Source of the DNA: Negativicutes bacterium
GTDB taxonomy: Bacteria; Bacillota_C; Negativicutes; Sporomusales_B; JARLHX01
Assembly: GCA_031292015.1 (NCBI GenBank)
Contig: JARLHY010000127.1
Coordinates: forward strand, 7,022-71,021
Length of the DNA stretch: 64,000 nucleotides
Direction of reading: 5' to 3'
The position numbers and the translations under genes are program-made. Shown here one piece after another: positions 53,175-63,690 of the stretch. Numbering within the stretch: position 1 is the stretch's first letter; every line of letters begins with the position of its first letter. A model generated the notes under the pieces. It was not told the DNA's origin and did no database searches. It worked only from the letters and a program-made list of their open reading frames with translations.

Positions 53175-54360
53175 TTTGCTTTACTGTTCTCCCATGCAAG
53201 AAATAATATAAAAAGCTGCAGGCAAAGACGACAACAGCCATGCATATGTACACCCCGCGAAAACCGACCAGCGGAATCAAAAAACCCAGCAGGAAAGGTC
53301 CGACGCCCACCCCTCCGTCAATAAGACTGAAAAAGGTGGATGTGGCCAAGCCCATGCGATGGCGCGGTGAAACCTTGACCGAAATGGCCTGGGCAGAGGA
53401 CATGAATGTTCCGTAGCCAAAGCCGATCAGGGCTGCAGCCAACAAGAGGAAAATCCCCAGCCGGGCCTGACTGAGAACAAACAATCCCAGCGCAAACACC
53501 AGGAACGATGGGTACATTACAACATTTTCGCCTCTTTGATCAAACCACCGCCCAGTCAGAGGCCGGGAGATCAAAATGGCCACAGCATAAACAATGAAGA
53601 AAAAGCTGCCTGCCCCGACCAGATTACTTTCCCTGGCAAAAGAAGTGATAAAGCCCAGAATACTAGAGAAGCCCAAACCCACAAACAGGCCGATCAGCGA
53701 AATGGGAATTGCCTTTGTTTCAAAAAAATTATCCAGGGCAAAGCCTTTCATCTTGTTGACCTGTTCGACAGTCAACTCTGCTTCCGGTACCCTGAGAAAG
53801 GACACTCCGACCAGACAAGCGGCCAACAGCGCAACCGTCAGGATCAGAATCAGGTTAAAGCTCCCCTGCTGAATAAGAAACATGCCGAGAAAGGGTCCTA
53901 TCGCCGAAGCCAGCGTGACACTCAATGCATAGTAGCTGGTGCCTTCCCCGCGTCGCTCATCCGGAATAATGCTGGCAACGATCGTTCCTGTCGCTGTCGC
54001 CGAAATCCCAAAACCCGCGCCGTGTAAGAACCGGATGACGACAAGAAGCGGCAGGCTTGTCACGCCAAAGTAGAGCAGGGTTGTAACCAGGTAAAAGATC
54101 AATCCGCCATACAGCGTCTTTTTCCTGCCGATCCGGTCGATTACTTTGCCGGCAAAGACCCGGGCCAAAAGCGCCCCCAGGATAAAAATGCCGCAGGCAA
54201 GCCCGGCCTCACTTGGTGAGGCTTGCAGATTATCCATGGCGTATAAGGTTATCGTCACGATCAGAAAATAATACGCCAGATACACAAACAGGTTGGTTAT
54301 CGAATCAATCAGGAAATCCCTGGTCCACAATTTAGGTTCATGCATTCTTGCTACCGCCAT
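53158..54360 (-). CDS. MFS efflux-type transporter
   Basis: A 400-residue, 12-helix transporter of the drug-efflux-like MFS group (LARVFAGKVIDRIGRKKTLYGG after helix 2; GYGTFMSSAQAISVKVSPRHRMG near helix 9). The longest frame begins with a TTG at 54414, but the ATG at 54360 gives a normal N-terminus; the ribosome site is weak for all options, so the start is uncertain. It overlaps the following hydrolase gene, which suggests a joint role in handling one compound. Confidence 0.85.
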   Translation of the reverse strand: MAVARMHEPKLWTRDFLIDSITNLFVYLAYYFLIVTITLYAMDNLQASPSEAGLACGIFILGALLARVFAGKVIDRIGRKKTLYGGLIFYLVTTLLYFGVTSLPLLVVIRFLHGAGFGISATATGTIVASIIPDERRGEGTSYYALSVTLASAIGPFLGMFLIQQGSFNLILILTVALLAACLVGVSFLRVPEAELTVEQVNKMKGFALDNFFETKAIPISLIGLFVGLGFSSILGFITSFARESNLVGAGSFFFIVYAVAILISRPLTGRWFDQRGENVVMYPSFLVFALGLFVLSQARLGIFLLLAAALIGFGYGTFMSSAQAISVKVSPRHRMGLATSTFFSLIDGGVGVGPFLLGFLIPLVGFRGVYICMAVVVFACSFLYYFLHGRTVKQNEQRT

Positions 54361-54624
54361 TTTCAACAGATTGCCCCTAGCGCCGGGAGAATTTCCATCA
54401 TCGCCCGTTTGCAATTAGTTACTTTTGGTAACCGTTAATAAAAATAACTATATTCCCAGTTGGAAAAAAAGTCAAGAATCGGTTTGGAAAAGGGCAAATT
54501 CCGACCTGGATCACAGCCTGTTAAAACGACTACTTCTGCCGCTATGCAGGCAGAAGGAAAAGCCATCAATCTTCAGCCTGATCTATAGGCCAAAAATTGA
54601 TGGCACATGGCAACTATATCACTG

Positions 54625-56577
54625 TCAGATCTTAAACCGTCCCACAGCCTGTTGCAGCTGCTCCGCAAGCTGAGCAAGATATTGGCTTGAGGAGGCAACT
54701 TCTTCCATTGCTGCCGACTGCTCCTGGGTAGCGGCGGAAATCGTCTGGGTCTGGTTGGAGATGTTGCGGCTGATTTGCCCGGTTTCCCGCATTGCTGCAA
54801 GCACATCCTGGCTGCTGGAGGTCAGACGGTTTATTCCGTCGGCCGCCTCCTGGGCGATAGAGGCGACTTCCTTGATCAACGCATCGATATCCTGGAAAGA
54901 TTTCCCGGCCTGGTTGACAACCTCGGAGCCGCGCCTCACTTCCTGTGTGCCGTCGGCCATTGCCTGTACCGCGTTTTCCGTCTTGCTCTGAATATCATTG
55001 ATCAAGGCCGCAATCTGCTGTGCGGATTCCTGAGACTGTTCGGCCAGTTTGCGCACCTCTTCCGCCACCACGGCGAAGCCCCGCCCCTGCTCGCCCGCCC
55101 GGGCGGCCTCAATGGCGGCGTTTAATGCCAGCAGATTGGTCTGGCCGGCGATACCGGCGATGGTCTCAACGATTTGTCCGATCGCTTTGGAGTGCTCTCC
55201 CAGTTCGGCCACCACGTGCGCGGAATTATCGACGGTTTGCCGGATGCTGTTCATCTGACTGACGGCAGTATCCACAGCCTTGTTTCCCGCCGCTGCCGCC
55301 TCCACCGCCCGGTTGGCGATGTCTACCACATGGCGCGTTTTTCCGGCCTCATTCCCGGTTCCTGCCGCGATATTCTCCACCCCTGCCAGCGACCTGTCCA
55401 CAAACCCGGCCTGATGCTCAACCCCTTGGGCGGTATCGCCAACCGAAGTCGCCACCTGAGTCGCGGCCTGAGCCGACTGTTCGGCGTGAGCGGTCAATTC
55501 CTCCGAGGAAGCGGCGATCTGTTGGGCCGAAGAAGCGACCTGGCGGACAAGGGTCCGCAGATTTCCTGTCATCAGATCAAACGCCCGCCCCAATTCACCG
55601 ATTTCATCCTTTGTCGTAAAATTCAGCTCCTGGAGCGACAGATCCCCGCCGGCGACTTTGCCGACAGACTCGCTGAGCAGAATAATCGGTTTGGCAACTT
55701 TTGATGAAAGTAACAAGCCAACGGCAAAAATCACCGCGACCAACAAAACGATCCCCACTGCAATGAAAATCGTCATTTTGTGCAAGCCAGCCATGACCAC
55801 GCTTTTAGGGGTCTCGCTGCAAATGACCCAGCCGGTGATTTCGTCCGGGGTATAATTCACGATGGTTTCCTGCCCCTGCTTGTTCACGCCTGAGACTTGC
55901 CCGGCTTCCCCCTTGAGGCCGCGCTGAACAAAGTCCAACTGGCCCATATCCATTCTTTCCTTGGCGATGTTGGCATCGGGATGAGCCAGCATTTTTCCTT
56001 CCTTGTCCACAATATAAACAATGGTATTATCATTCGAGACACTCTTTACGTAAGTTCCCAGATTCACCAGCTCAAAGCTCACTTGGGCAACGCCGACAGC
56101 TTTTTGCCCATCCAGCACAGGAACCCCGATAATCAGGATCGGCCGCCCGGTGGTCCGGCTCATGACGACTTCGGAAATTGCCTCTTTGCCGGTGGACATG
56201 GCTTGCCTGAAATATTGCCTGTCCGCCACGCTGTAATTCAGCGAAACATCATCGCCCCGCACCAGGGGATTTCCCACCGGGCCGTTCAGAACAAAACTCA
56301 GTTCAGGATATGCGGCCTGGATGCCCACTAGCACAGGTTTTGCGCCAACCACATCCATAGCCCCGAGAGCAGGATTTTTCGTGATCACTTGCAGCATAAG
56401 CAGCCGGTCCTGCACCACATTCTGGATCACCGCTTTACTGGCAGCCAGCTTTTTTTCGCTCTCCAGCGTATTTTCCGCCATCGTTATGGCGTAAATCTGA
56501 TTGTAAAAGTAAAGGGAAGCAACAAGTAGAGGAATACATCCGATGATCATAAAAATCGCAATCAGTCTCTTTTTCAT
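54625..56577 (-). CDS. Methyl-accepting chemotaxis protein
   Basis: A 650-residue chemoreceptor: membrane helix 1 (about 7-27), a periplasmic dCache-type sensor (about 35-275), membrane helix 2 (about 283-310), HAMP (about 310-365) and a long signalling domain with the conserved tip [20 protein letters not shown]. Such sensors commonly bind amino acids or carboxylates. AAGGAG lies upstream of the ATG. It is downstream of the 2-hydroxyacid dehydrogenase gene on the same strand. Ligand unknown. Confidence 0.95.
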   Translation of the reverse strand: MKKRLIAIFMIIGCIPLLVASLYFYNQIYAITMAENTLESEKKLAASKAVIQNVVQDRLLMLQVITKNPALGAMDVVGAKPVLVGIQAAYPELSFVLNGPVGNPLVRGDDVSLNYSVADRQYFRQAMSTGKEAISEVVMSRTTGRPILIIGVPVLDGQKAVGVAQVSFELVNLGTYVKSVSNDNTIVYIVDKEGKMLAHPDANIAKERMDMGQLDFVQRGLKGEAGQVSGVNKQGQETIVNYTPDEITGWVICSETPKSVVMAGLHKMTIFIAVGIVLLVAVIFAVGLLLSSKVAKPIILLSESVGKVAGGDLSLQELNFTTKDEIGELGRAFDLMTGNLRTLVRQVASSAQQIAASSEELTAHAEQSAQAATQVATSVGDTAQGVEHQAGFVDRSLAGVENIAAGTGNEAGKTRHVVDIANRAVEAAAAGNKAVDTAVSQMNSIRQTVDNSAHVVAELGEHSKAIGQIVETIAGIAGQTNLLALNAAIEAARAGEQGRGFAVVAEEVRKLAEQSQESAQQIAALINDIQSKTENAVQAMADGTQEVRRGSEVVNQAGKSFQDIDALIKEVASIAQEAADGINRLTSSSQDVLAAMRETGQISRNISNQTQTISAATQEQSAAMEEVASSSQYLAQLAEQLQQAVGRFKI

Positions 56578-56673
56578 CTGCCTCAGCTCCTTCTAGCGTA
56601 ATTTTCCCTTTTTCCTTTTAATTCCCCGTAGTGGTCCAATTTCCTTTATTTTCTAATATAAACCGGCCTTAAC

Positions 56674-57678
56674 CTACTCTATCTGTCTTTTTTCTACTCC
56701 GTTCACAATATCTTTCGGCAATTCACCACTTAATGCCCGGCCCATATTTTCAATGGCCCCTTCAATCATTCGCCGGTAGGCACCGAGGGTCACGCCGGCG
56801 GTATGCGGGGTCACCAATAACCGTTTCGCCGCCGCGGCCGAAAGACGAAACAGCGGATGCTCCGGACCGGGAGGTTCAGGCGTAACGGTATCGATGGCTG
56901 CCCCGGCAAGATGACCGGACTCCAGGGCGTCGACCAGTGCCGACTGATCGACGATCTCGCCCCGCGCGGTATTGATCAGAATGCTTCCCGGCGGCATCAG
57001 CGCCAGTTCTCTTTTGCCGATCAACCCGCCGGTCTGCTCGTTCAGCGGCATATGCAGACTGATGACGTCACTCGTAGCCAATAGCGAATCAAGGGTTTTG
57101 TACTGCGCGGAGAATTGCCGCTCCACTTCAGGCGGCTGCCTGTACGGATCAAAGTAGGCGATCGACGCGCCCATCACCAGAGCCAGCCTGGCAACCTGCC
57201 GCCCAATGTTACCGAACCCAACCAGTCCAATCCTGCTCTCCCGGACTTCTTTCAGTCCCTCCCGCAGCATAAGGTTCCTACTGGGCAAATAGCTCCCAGC
57301 CTTAATCGCGGCGTCTGCTTCCACCATCCGCCGCTGAAGGGCAATCAGGGCCCCAATCGCATGCTCGGCAACAGCTGTCGCGTTAGCCCCCGGAACATTG
57401 GCCACAGGAATTCCGAGTCTTATCGATGCGGGAATATCCACATGGTCAAAACCTACGCCCATCGTCTGGACAATGCTGATGGCAGGTATATTCTCCAGGA
57501 CAAAAGAACTGATCGGTCCCGCCGAAGGCGGTGCAAAAAGGCAGTCCGCCTCCCGGCAGGCCTCGATGATCTCCTGATCGGTGATCTGATTCAAAAAAAG
57601 GATCTTCCAGCCGTCCGGAACTCTGGGTTCGGCAGAACGAAATTTTTCCTCTGACAATAAACTGACGATCGTTGGCAA
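56674..57678 (-). CDS. D-isomer-specific 2-hydroxyacid dehydrogenase
   Basis: A 334-residue NAD(P)-dependent dehydrogenase of the D-2-hydroxyacid (SerA/GhrB/hydroxypyruvate reductase) family. The cofactor motif is GLVGFGNIGRQ (about 150-160), the catalytic arginine is in NTARGEIVD, and the acid/base pair is in TPEPP...TPHTAG. It interconverts 2-oxo and 2-hydroxy acids. The start codon is TTG at 57678 (GGGGGAG eight bases upstream). It is separated from the upstream symporter cluster by a terminator. Exact substrate is open. Confidence 0.9.
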   Translation of the reverse strand: MPTIVSLLSEEKFRSAEPRVPDGWKILFLNQITDQEIIEACREADCLFAPPSAGPISSFVLENIPAISIVQTMGVGFDHVDIPASIRLGIPVANVPGANATAVAEHAIGALIALQRRMVEADAAIKAGSYLPSRNLMLREGLKEVRESRIGLVGFGNIGRQVARLALVMGASIAYFDPYRQPPEVERQFSAQYKTLDSLLATSDVISLHMPLNEQTGGLIGKRELALMPPGSILINTARGEIVDQSALVDALESGHLAGAAIDTVTPEPPGPEHPLFRLSAAAAKRLLVTPHTAGVTLGAYRRMIEGAIENMGRALSGELPKDIVNGVEKRQIE

Positions 57679-57770
57679 GGTAAACTCCCCCTTTATAGCA
57701 TCTTAACTATCGCCTGAAGCGGCGAACAACTTTAAAATCAGTCCCGGTTTTAGCCCTTTCATTTCAGCAG

Positions 57771-57811
57771 AAAAAATCACTGCCTCTTGGTCAGAGGGCT
57801 AGTGATTTTTT
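57771..57811. terminator. Bidirectional terminator after the symporter gene
   Basis: AAAAAATCACT / AGTGATTTTTT with an inner CTCT/AGAG pairing. It ends the symporter cluster on the minus strand. Confidence 0.8.
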
Positions 57812-57879
57812 CTTATTACTTGCTTCAGTGTCTGGAACAGAAATGAGAGATATCACTATTTGGTTCCTGCAGGTGAAAC

Positions 57880-59298
57880 TCAGCTCATTTGCCTGCCTAT
57901 AGTCAAAGCCTCTTTTTCCTTGCCTTTCAGCAAGCCGGCCAAAATACAGACAACGCCGACCGCCAGTCCGACATATAAGGGATCGAAGGTGCTCTTGGGC
58001 AGGATGATGTTCCAGCCGAGCACCGCCGCCGGTCCCAGTATCATGGCGGCTATGCCTGCAGGCCTGTATATCCTCCCTTTCAGGAAAAGAGCGGCGATCA
58101 GCGGCAGGAAGGCTGCGGTCCCCCTCAGCCCCATCGACAGGATGCTCCAGCCGAGGATGGAGGATTTGAGATTGTCGGAGATAAAAGCCACGGTGGCCAT
58201 CAGGACGACAACAATCAGTATCCTGGACATCGCCAGCACCTGTTTGTCTGTGGCGTCGGGTTTCAGGTACTTTTTGAATATGTCGTTGCTGAGGATTGTA
58301 CTGATGCCAAGGGTCACCCCTGCGCCTGTCCCGACGACGGAAATAAGCAAAGTCGCCAGGATCACGCCGCCGAACCAGGGATTGATGAAGGTCAGCACGA
58401 ACATCGGAAACGCGGTAGCCGGCTCGATATCGGGAAACTGGTGGCGCATATACAGTCCGATCATGGTGGAGATGAAGCCGACGCAGGGTATGACGATAAA
58501 GCTGGCGATCGCTCCCAGGCGTCCGGTCCTGACTCCCTTGGCGGACATAATCGCCTGAATGTAGGTCTGGGTTGACATGATGCCGATAATGGCCGACATG
58601 GCGCCCGCGACACCACTTGCCAACCCCTTCGTCCCTGCAAGGCTGTACCAGGGGAACGCCGGATGCATGTTCTGAAACCCGCTGACACCGCCGGCCTGGG
58701 TGAAAACCACCCCGCCCACAACCGATACCGACCCGAGAATCAGCAGTACCTTTGTCAATCCGGCCAGGCCGGCGCCCCAAATTCCGCCGAAAACTACATA
58801 TACGATCATTAGGCCTACCCCGATGATGGTAGCGAATGCGGCGGTAATTTTAAACATCGATAAAAGCAAGGCAATAGCTGACAGCACCTGGGGAATGATG
58901 TTCACAAATAACGCCAGAGTCACGATAATGCTGGAACAAAGCCGGGCGGTTCCGCCGAACTCGAAGGACAGAATTTCCGGTACGGTTTTGGCATTCGACT
59001 CCCATAACCGTTTGCCGAAAATCACCCCCAGACCCAGACAGCCAAAACCGGCACCGATGGTATACCACCATGCAGAAAGCCCATATTGGTAGGCCATTTG
59101 GGCGGAACCGACGGTGCAGGCCCCCCCGACAAAGGTCCCTAAAATGGTGCCGGCAACGATCTGCCAGCCTGCTCTTCGCCCTGCCGTGGCAAAGTCCGAG
59201 GATGACTTTACCTGGCGTGCCGAGTAGACCCCCACAAGTGCAACAAGGATGATTGTCGCAATGATTGTGATACCGTGCTCAAAGGTCAAATTTTGCAT
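57880..59298 (-). CDS. Sodium:solute symporter (SSS family)
   Basis: A 472-residue protein with about 13 membrane helices (opening about 5-25; GTFVGGACTVGSAQMAYQYGLS near helix 2; GAGVTLGISTILSNDIFKKY near helix 8), typical of the SSS family (pantothenate, proline, acetate, carboxylate symporters). I use the ATG at 59298. It lies 15 bases after the LarA-like gene. Substrate probably a small carboxylate, judged by neighbours. The 330-residue frame at 57791-58780 in another phase is its shadow. Confidence 0.93.
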   Translation of the reverse strand: MQNLTFEHGITIIATIILVALVGVYSARQVKSSSDFATAGRRAGWQIVAGTILGTFVGGACTVGSAQMAYQYGLSAWWYTIGAGFGCLGLGVIFGKRLWESNAKTVPEILSFEFGGTARLCSSIIVTLALFVNIIPQVLSAIALLLSMFKITAAFATIIGVGLMIVYVVFGGIWGAGLAGLTKVLLILGSVSVVGGVVFTQAGGVSGFQNMHPAFPWYSLAGTKGLASGVAGAMSAIIGIMSTQTYIQAIMSAKGVRTGRLGAIASFIVIPCVGFISTMIGLYMRHQFPDIEPATAFPMFVLTFINPWFGGVILATLLISVVGTGAGVTLGISTILSNDIFKKYLKPDATDKQVLAMSRILIVVVLMATVAFISDNLKSSILGWSILSMGLRGTAAFLPLIAALFLKGRIYRPAGIAAMILGPAAVLGWNIILPKSTFDPLYVGLAVGVVCILAGLLKGKEKEALTIGRQMS

Positions 59299-59313
59299 AC
59301 TCACCACGTCCCT

Positions 59314-60591
59314 CTATCGAAATTCCAAATTTCCCGCTGAGTCGAACATCCAATCCTGTAGCGGACTGAGAACACAGATGTCAGGCTGCCGCTTAGCCTC
59401 AGGCAACATGGCCGCCGATACCAAAATTTTGTCGATATAGAGTGTATTAGGAATGCGAACTACGCGAATTTTTCCCGGATCAGGGGCGTTGCACGTCTTG
59501 ATGGCGGCCTGGACAGCCTGGCGATCAGAGGCCATAATCAGCGGTATCCTGCCGGAAGGAGTGACGGTTGACGTCAGTACATTGGCGTAGGTGGCGGTGA
59601 AATCGATTTTCTCGAAAAGCCGCCTTGTGGTGATATCCGCCATTCCCAGACCGTTCACATTGCCATGACTGCTATCGCTGACATCAAGTACAACCAGTCT
59701 GGCGACCGAGACCCCCGGGACAGAAACATAGGGCGTGGGCGGTCGTCCCGTGATGTAAGGGTCCATCCCGCCGCCGGAGAATTCCTTGCCCAATTTATCG
59801 ACAATAAGGACATCAATGGGCTGCAACAGGAGCTTCGGCATCCCGGCTTTCATTTCAGCCAATAGTTTTTGGTCGGTCTCGATGATCGCAGTCACCGGTA
59901 CAGCGGCTATTTGAGCGATTTTCTCGTAGGCATTTTCCACTGTTGCGATTCCGAATAAGAACGGCGCCTTGTTGATCGATATCCGGGCCATTTCGACGAT
60001 AAAATCGGCCATTTCCTTAAACCCGAGGGCATGGCAGGAGTCCGCCCCCCTTTGTTTACCCAACCCGATTGTTATCATTTTGACTAGACCGCTTTCATTG
60101 GCTCCGCTGAAAGCGGTATGGACTTTCACCCGGTTGATGATCACAATGCCGTCCGCGCTGTAAGCATTTTTGTCGATGAAGACAGGTTGCCCCTGCTTGG
60201 TGGTACCCAGCTCCACTACTTCCATTGAGGATACAATTGGACAGCCGGTGCTCTCTTCGGTAATCCCCAGGCTGGCCAGTACTTTCTTCTGCCCGGCGGC
60301 ACTTGCACCGCCGTGGCTGCCCATGGCCGGCACGATAAATGGCTTGGCTCCCAGCGCCTTGATTTGCTCGGCCACGATCTTTACGATCAGGGGAAGCTGG
60401 GCCATGCCACGACTGCCGACCGCTATAGCGACCCTCATCCCTTCTTTTACCTGGCCGATAATATCGGGCTTGTTGAGCTCTGACCGTAGCGCCTCGGCAA
60501 CGTCCTGAACCTCGCGCGTCGAAAATCGCTGACTGATCTGAGCCATTGGCGGCAGGGCGACACCTTCCAGCAACTCTTCAATAACACTCAT
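59314..60591 (-). CDS. LarA-superfamily (DUF2088) protein, symporter cluster
   Basis: A 425-residue paralogue of the protein at 36332-37594, with the same candidate site residues: H93 (AMGSHGG), H158 (VKVHTAF), K171 (SGLVKMITIG), K179 (LGKQRGAD) and H187. Both share the VGSRG and GDGMDP/GGGMDPYITGR segments. ATG at 60591 has GGGGGTG eight bases upstream. It sits between thiolase and symporter genes, so it may racemise or epimerise an imported 2-hydroxy acid. The reaction is inferred from the superfamily only. Confidence 0.65.
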   Translation of the reverse strand: MSVIEELLEGVALPPMAQISQRFSTREVQDVAEALRSELNKPDIIGQVKEGMRVAIAVGSRGMAQLPLIVKIVAEQIKALGAKPFIVPAMGSHGGASAAGQKKVLASLGITEESTGCPIVSSMEVVELGTTKQGQPVFIDKNAYSADGIVIINRVKVHTAFSGANESGLVKMITIGLGKQRGADSCHALGFKEMADFIVEMARISINKAPFLFGIATVENAYEKIAQIAAVPVTAIIETDQKLLAEMKAGMPKLLLQPIDVLIVDKLGKEFSGGGMDPYITGRPPTPYVSVPGVSVARLVVLDVSDSSHGNVNGLGMADITTRRLFEKIDFTATYANVLTSTVTPSGRIPLIMASDRQAVQAAIKTCNAPDPGKIRVVRIPNTLYIDKILVSAAMLPEAKRQPDICVLSPLQDWMFDSAGNLEFR

Positions 60592-60666
60592 TCCCAAGCA
60601 CCCCCTTTAAGTGATCTCTCTTGGTATCGCGGTGGATGGGCTGCGGGTATTTTTTCCCCGGTACTC

Positions 60667-61866
60667 TTACAGTTTTTCGAAAGCCATCGCCATGCCAAGA
60701 CCACCGGCGACGCAGATCGAGGTCATGCCGTATTGGGCGTCCCGCCTGTGCATCTCATGAATCAGGGTCGAAGCTATTCTCGCCCCCGAACAGCCCAGGG
60801 GATGCCCCAGGGCGATCGCGCCTCCGTTGACATTGACGCGTTCCGGATCGAGGCCAAGTTCCTTGATACAGGCGACCGCCTGAGCTGCAAAAGCCTCATT
60901 CGTCTCAAATACGTCAAAAGAGTCAAGGGTTAATCGCTGCGGCGCCAATGCCGTCAGCAGCTTGCGGGTTGCCGCGACAGGGCCTATGCCCATGATGCGG
61001 GGATCAACACCGGCCGCCGCCCCGGCGATGATCCTGGCGAGCGGTCTGAGACCAAGCTGCTGCGCCTTCTCCCCCGCCATGAGGATGAGGGCGGAAGCAC
61101 CGTCGTTTCGGCCTGAGGCATTCCCGGCAGTGACAAAGCCTTCGGGAAAAATCGGCTTCAGTTTGGCAAGCTGCTGGATATTAGTGTCGCGCTTGGGATA
61201 TTCGTCTGTGTCAAATACAACCGGGTCTTTTTTGCGCTGCGGGATCACAACAGGCACTATCTCAGCCTTGAATCGGCCTGCGTCGATGGCGGCAACCGCT
61301 TTGCGCTGACTCGACAGGGCGAACTCGTCCTGCTCTTCCCGGGTGATGTTGAACTGGCGCGCAACGCTATCTGCAGTCTGAATCATGTTAAAGATTCCAT
61401 AAATGTCCTGGGGTTGAGACTTGGGCTGGCTTTCGGTATTGGGGTCAATGAACTGGCTGTTGCCATGACCGACGCCGAATCTCGCGTTGCGAATATAAAA
61501 CGGCGCCGTGCTCATGCTCTCAACGCCGCCGGCCAGAACGACGTCGGAATAGCCGCACTGAATCTGCTGCATGCCACTGAGCAGCGCCTGCAGACCGGAA
61601 GCACACTGGCGATGTACCGTGTAACTAGGAACCGCTTCAGGGATTCTGGCCATAAGGGCCGAAACCCGCGCGATGTTGGGCGCCTCGGTCGACTGCTTGG
61701 CCTGTCCGGCAATCACCTCATCAATGATCTCGCTACTGATGCCGGCCTTATCGATAGCTCCCTGCATCGCAACCCTCAGCAGTTCTTCGGGCAGAATGCC
61801 TTTGAGCGTTCCGCCGATCGAGCCAATCGGGGTGCGAACGGCTGAAACCACTACAACTTCTCTCAT
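60667..61866 (-). CDS. Acetyl-CoA acetyltransferase (thiolase)
   Basis: A 399-residue degradative/biosynthetic thiolase: nucleophile C88 ([10 protein letters not shown]), the [11 protein letters not shown] histidine loop and the second catalytic cysteine in [10 protein letters not shown]. It condenses or cleaves acetoacetyl-CoA or a longer 3-ketoacyl-CoA. AAGGAG lies upstream of the ATG at 61866. It is 42 bases after the short-chain reductase gene. Thiolase plus reductase suggests a butyrate- or hydroxybutyrate-type CoA pathway. Confidence 0.95.
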   Translation of the reverse strand: MREVVVVSAVRTPIGSIGGTLKGILPEELLRVAMQGAIDKAGISSEIIDEVIAGQAKQSTEAPNIARVSALMARIPEAVPSYTVHRQCASGLQALLSGMQQIQCGYSDVVLAGGVESMSTAPFYIRNARFGVGHGNSQFIDPNTESQPKSQPQDIYGIFNMIQTADSVARQFNITREEQDEFALSSQRKAVAAIDAGRFKAEIVPVVIPQRKKDPVVFDTDEYPKRDTNIQQLAKLKPIFPEGFVTAGNASGRNDGASALILMAGEKAQQLGLRPLARIIAGAAAGVDPRIMGIGPVAATRKLLTALAPQRLTLDSFDVFETNEAFAAQAVACIKELGLDPERVNVNGGAIALGHPLGCSGARIASTLIHEMHRRDAQYGMTSICVAGGLGMAMAFEKL

Positions 61867-61908
61867 CACTGAATCTCCTTACTCATTTATTCACCAGGGG
61901 GCTGGCAA

Positions 61909-62643
61909 TCAATTGAAGCCTCCGTCGATCACGATGGTTTGCGCCGTAATATAGCTCGCCTCATCCGAGGCAAGGAACGCCAGCAGATTGGCGGCCTCTT
62001 CCGGTGTGCCGTAACGGCGCAGCGGAATCGCCATAAGCTTCTTCTGTTTGGCTTCTTCCGGGACGGCACTGTACATGTCAGTCATGATCGAGCCGGGAGC
62101 AATTGCGTTGACATTGATGCCGTATTTGCCGAGTTCCTTGCCCATAACCCTTGTCATGCCCATGATGGCCGCTTTGGTGGCGGCATAATTTGTCTGGCCG
62201 AAATTCCCATTGAAAGCCGAGACTGACGAAAGGTGAACGATTTTGCCGTACTTTTGCTCCATCATCGCCGGAATGACAGCCTTGCTGAACAGGTATGTAC
62301 CCTTGAGATTCACATCAAGGACGCGGTCGAACTGTTCCTCGGTCATCTTGTAGAACTGGGCATCCTGGGTGATGCCGGCATTGTTGACCAGGATATCGAT
62401 GCGGCCGAACTCGCCCAGTACCGCATCGACCATTGTTTGAATCTGCGCCTTTTGGGAAATGTCCACAGAATAACCTCTGACCGTGCCCAGCGCAGAAAGC
62501 TCGGCTACAGCCTTTTCAGTACGCTCGGCATTAACATCACAGATGGCGACGGTTGCGCCTTGCTGCAGAAAAACTTTGGCTGTTGCAAAACCGATGCCGG
62601 CGGCGCCACCTGTAACAATCGCGATCTTTCCTTTTAACTTCAT
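61909..62643 (-). CDS. Short-chain dehydrogenase (FabG/PhaB-like 3-oxoacyl reductase)
   Basis: A 244-residue SDR. The cofactor motif is TGGAAGIG (11-18), NNAG is at 87-90, and the catalytic Ser (about 140), Y153 and K157 are present. Length and sequence fit FabG or acetoacetyl-CoA reductase. Beside a thiolase, a 3-ketoacyl-CoA reductase role (making 3-hydroxyacyl-CoA) is more likely than fatty-acid synthesis. It is the first gene of the cluster and divergent from the LysR gene. Confidence 0.92.
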   Translation of the reverse strand: MKLKGKIAIVTGGAAGIGFATAKVFLQQGATVAICDVNAERTEKAVAELSALGTVRGYSVDISQKAQIQTMVDAVLGEFGRIDILVNNAGITQDAQFYKMTEEQFDRVLDVNLKGTYLFSKAVIPAMMEQKYGKIVHLSSVSAFNGNFGQTNYAATKAAIMGMTRVMGKELGKYGINVNAIAPGSIMTDMYSAVPEEAKQKKLMAIPLRRYGTPEEAANLLAFLASDEASYITAQTIVIDGGFN

Positions 62644-62681
62644 TAGTCACACTCCTTTTATAAACAAGGTTTCCTATTAGC

Positions 62682-62710
62682 TTTTCAATTAACAATGTTC
62701 GTGCTACTAT
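62682..62710 (+). promoter_or_regulatory. Promoter of the lysR gene
   Basis: TTTTCA, 17 bases, TACTAT, ending 36 bases before the LysR start. The 102-base divergent spacer must also hold the promoter of the reductase/thiolase cluster. Confidence 0.5.
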
Positions 62711-62745
62711 GAAAGTGAATTGATGATGAAACGGAGAGGAAAAGT

Positions 62746-63624
62746 ATGGGCTTGCTGCAGTTGGAATACTTTAAGGCTCTTGCCGAACGGGAGCATCTGA
62801 CCCAAACCGCGAAGGAGCTGATGATCTCTGCGCCGTCCTTGAGCGCCACGATCGCGCGGCTGGAGCGCGAGGTAGGCTTCCAGTTGTTTGACCGCGAGGG
62901 GCGCAATATTCAGCTGAATGAATGCGGCCGGATCTACTTAAAGCACGTCAACACCATATTTTCCGCCCTGGAAAACGCCAAACTGGAAATGGGCGATGCG
63001 GCCAACAAGCACAACCAGCATCTGTCTATTGCCATCTCGAGTCCGATTATCTGGCATGATGTGCTGCAAACCTTTATAAAAACTCACCCCGACATCGCCC
63101 TTTCACACACCCTGCTCAAACGCGACCAATTAGAAAGCCCATCCTATTGCGCACAGTTTGACTTCCTCATGACCGCGACCAGCGATGCGTCCGGGAGCGA
63201 TTGGGAATATGAAATCCTCATCCTTGACGACAAGCCGGTTTTTGCCGTATACCCCAGTCACCCCTTCGCCCAGCACAAGGCAGTTCGCTTCATCGATGCA
63301 AAGGATGAACCCTTCATAGCCGTTTCCAAAGGTTTTTCGATGCGGAAATTCTTTGACGACAGTTGCGCCATAGCCGGGTTCTCGCCTAAGATCATTCTGG
63401 AATGCGATTATATACTTCGTTCCAGAATGCTTGCCGCTGAATACGGAATCGTCTTCACCACCGAATCCGGTTCCCGGACCAGTGCCTTGAGCAACGCCGT
63501 TTTTGTCGACATTATCGATCCGGCGCTGCGGCGGACCCAGGCCATCATCTGGAACAAGCGGCGCTATCTTTCCAAAGCGGCCCTTATCTTCCGAAATTTC
63601 ATTATTGATTTCCACAAGCAGTGA
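62746..63624 (+). CDS. LysR-family transcriptional regulator
   Basis: A 292-residue LysR protein: N-terminal winged helix (LLQLEYFKALAEREHLTQTA and LSATIARLEREVG) and substrate-binding domain (about 90-290). GGAGAGG lies upstream of the ATG. Divergent from the reductase-thiolase-LarA-like-symporter cluster, which it probably controls in response to an acid or CoA metabolite. It faces the dehydratase fragment convergently. Confidence 0.93.
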   Translation: MGLLQLEYFKALAEREHLTQTAKELMISAPSLSATIARLEREVGFQLFDREGRNIQLNECGRIYLKHVNTIFSALENAKLEMGDAANKHNQHLSIAISSPIIWHDVLQTFIKTHPDIALSHTLLKRDQLESPSYCAQFDFLMTATSDASGSDWEYEILILDDKPVFAVYPSHPFAQHKAVRFIDAKDEPFIAVSKGFSMRKFFDDSCAIAGFSPKIILECDYILRSRMLAAEYGIVFTTESGSRTSALSNAVFVDIIDPALRRTQAIIWNKRRYLSKAALIFRNFIIDFHKQ

Positions 63625-63690
63625 GAGGCGCTCAGCCATGGCGCTTAAAGCGAGCGCCCCTCTCCAGTCCGGGCGGGAAACGACAACTGT

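Noticed and set aside
57791..58780. 329-codon minus-strand frame overlapping the symporter
   Set aside because: It is in another phase of a complete 13-helix symporter gene, is rich in Arg/Gly and shows no membrane or catalytic pattern.
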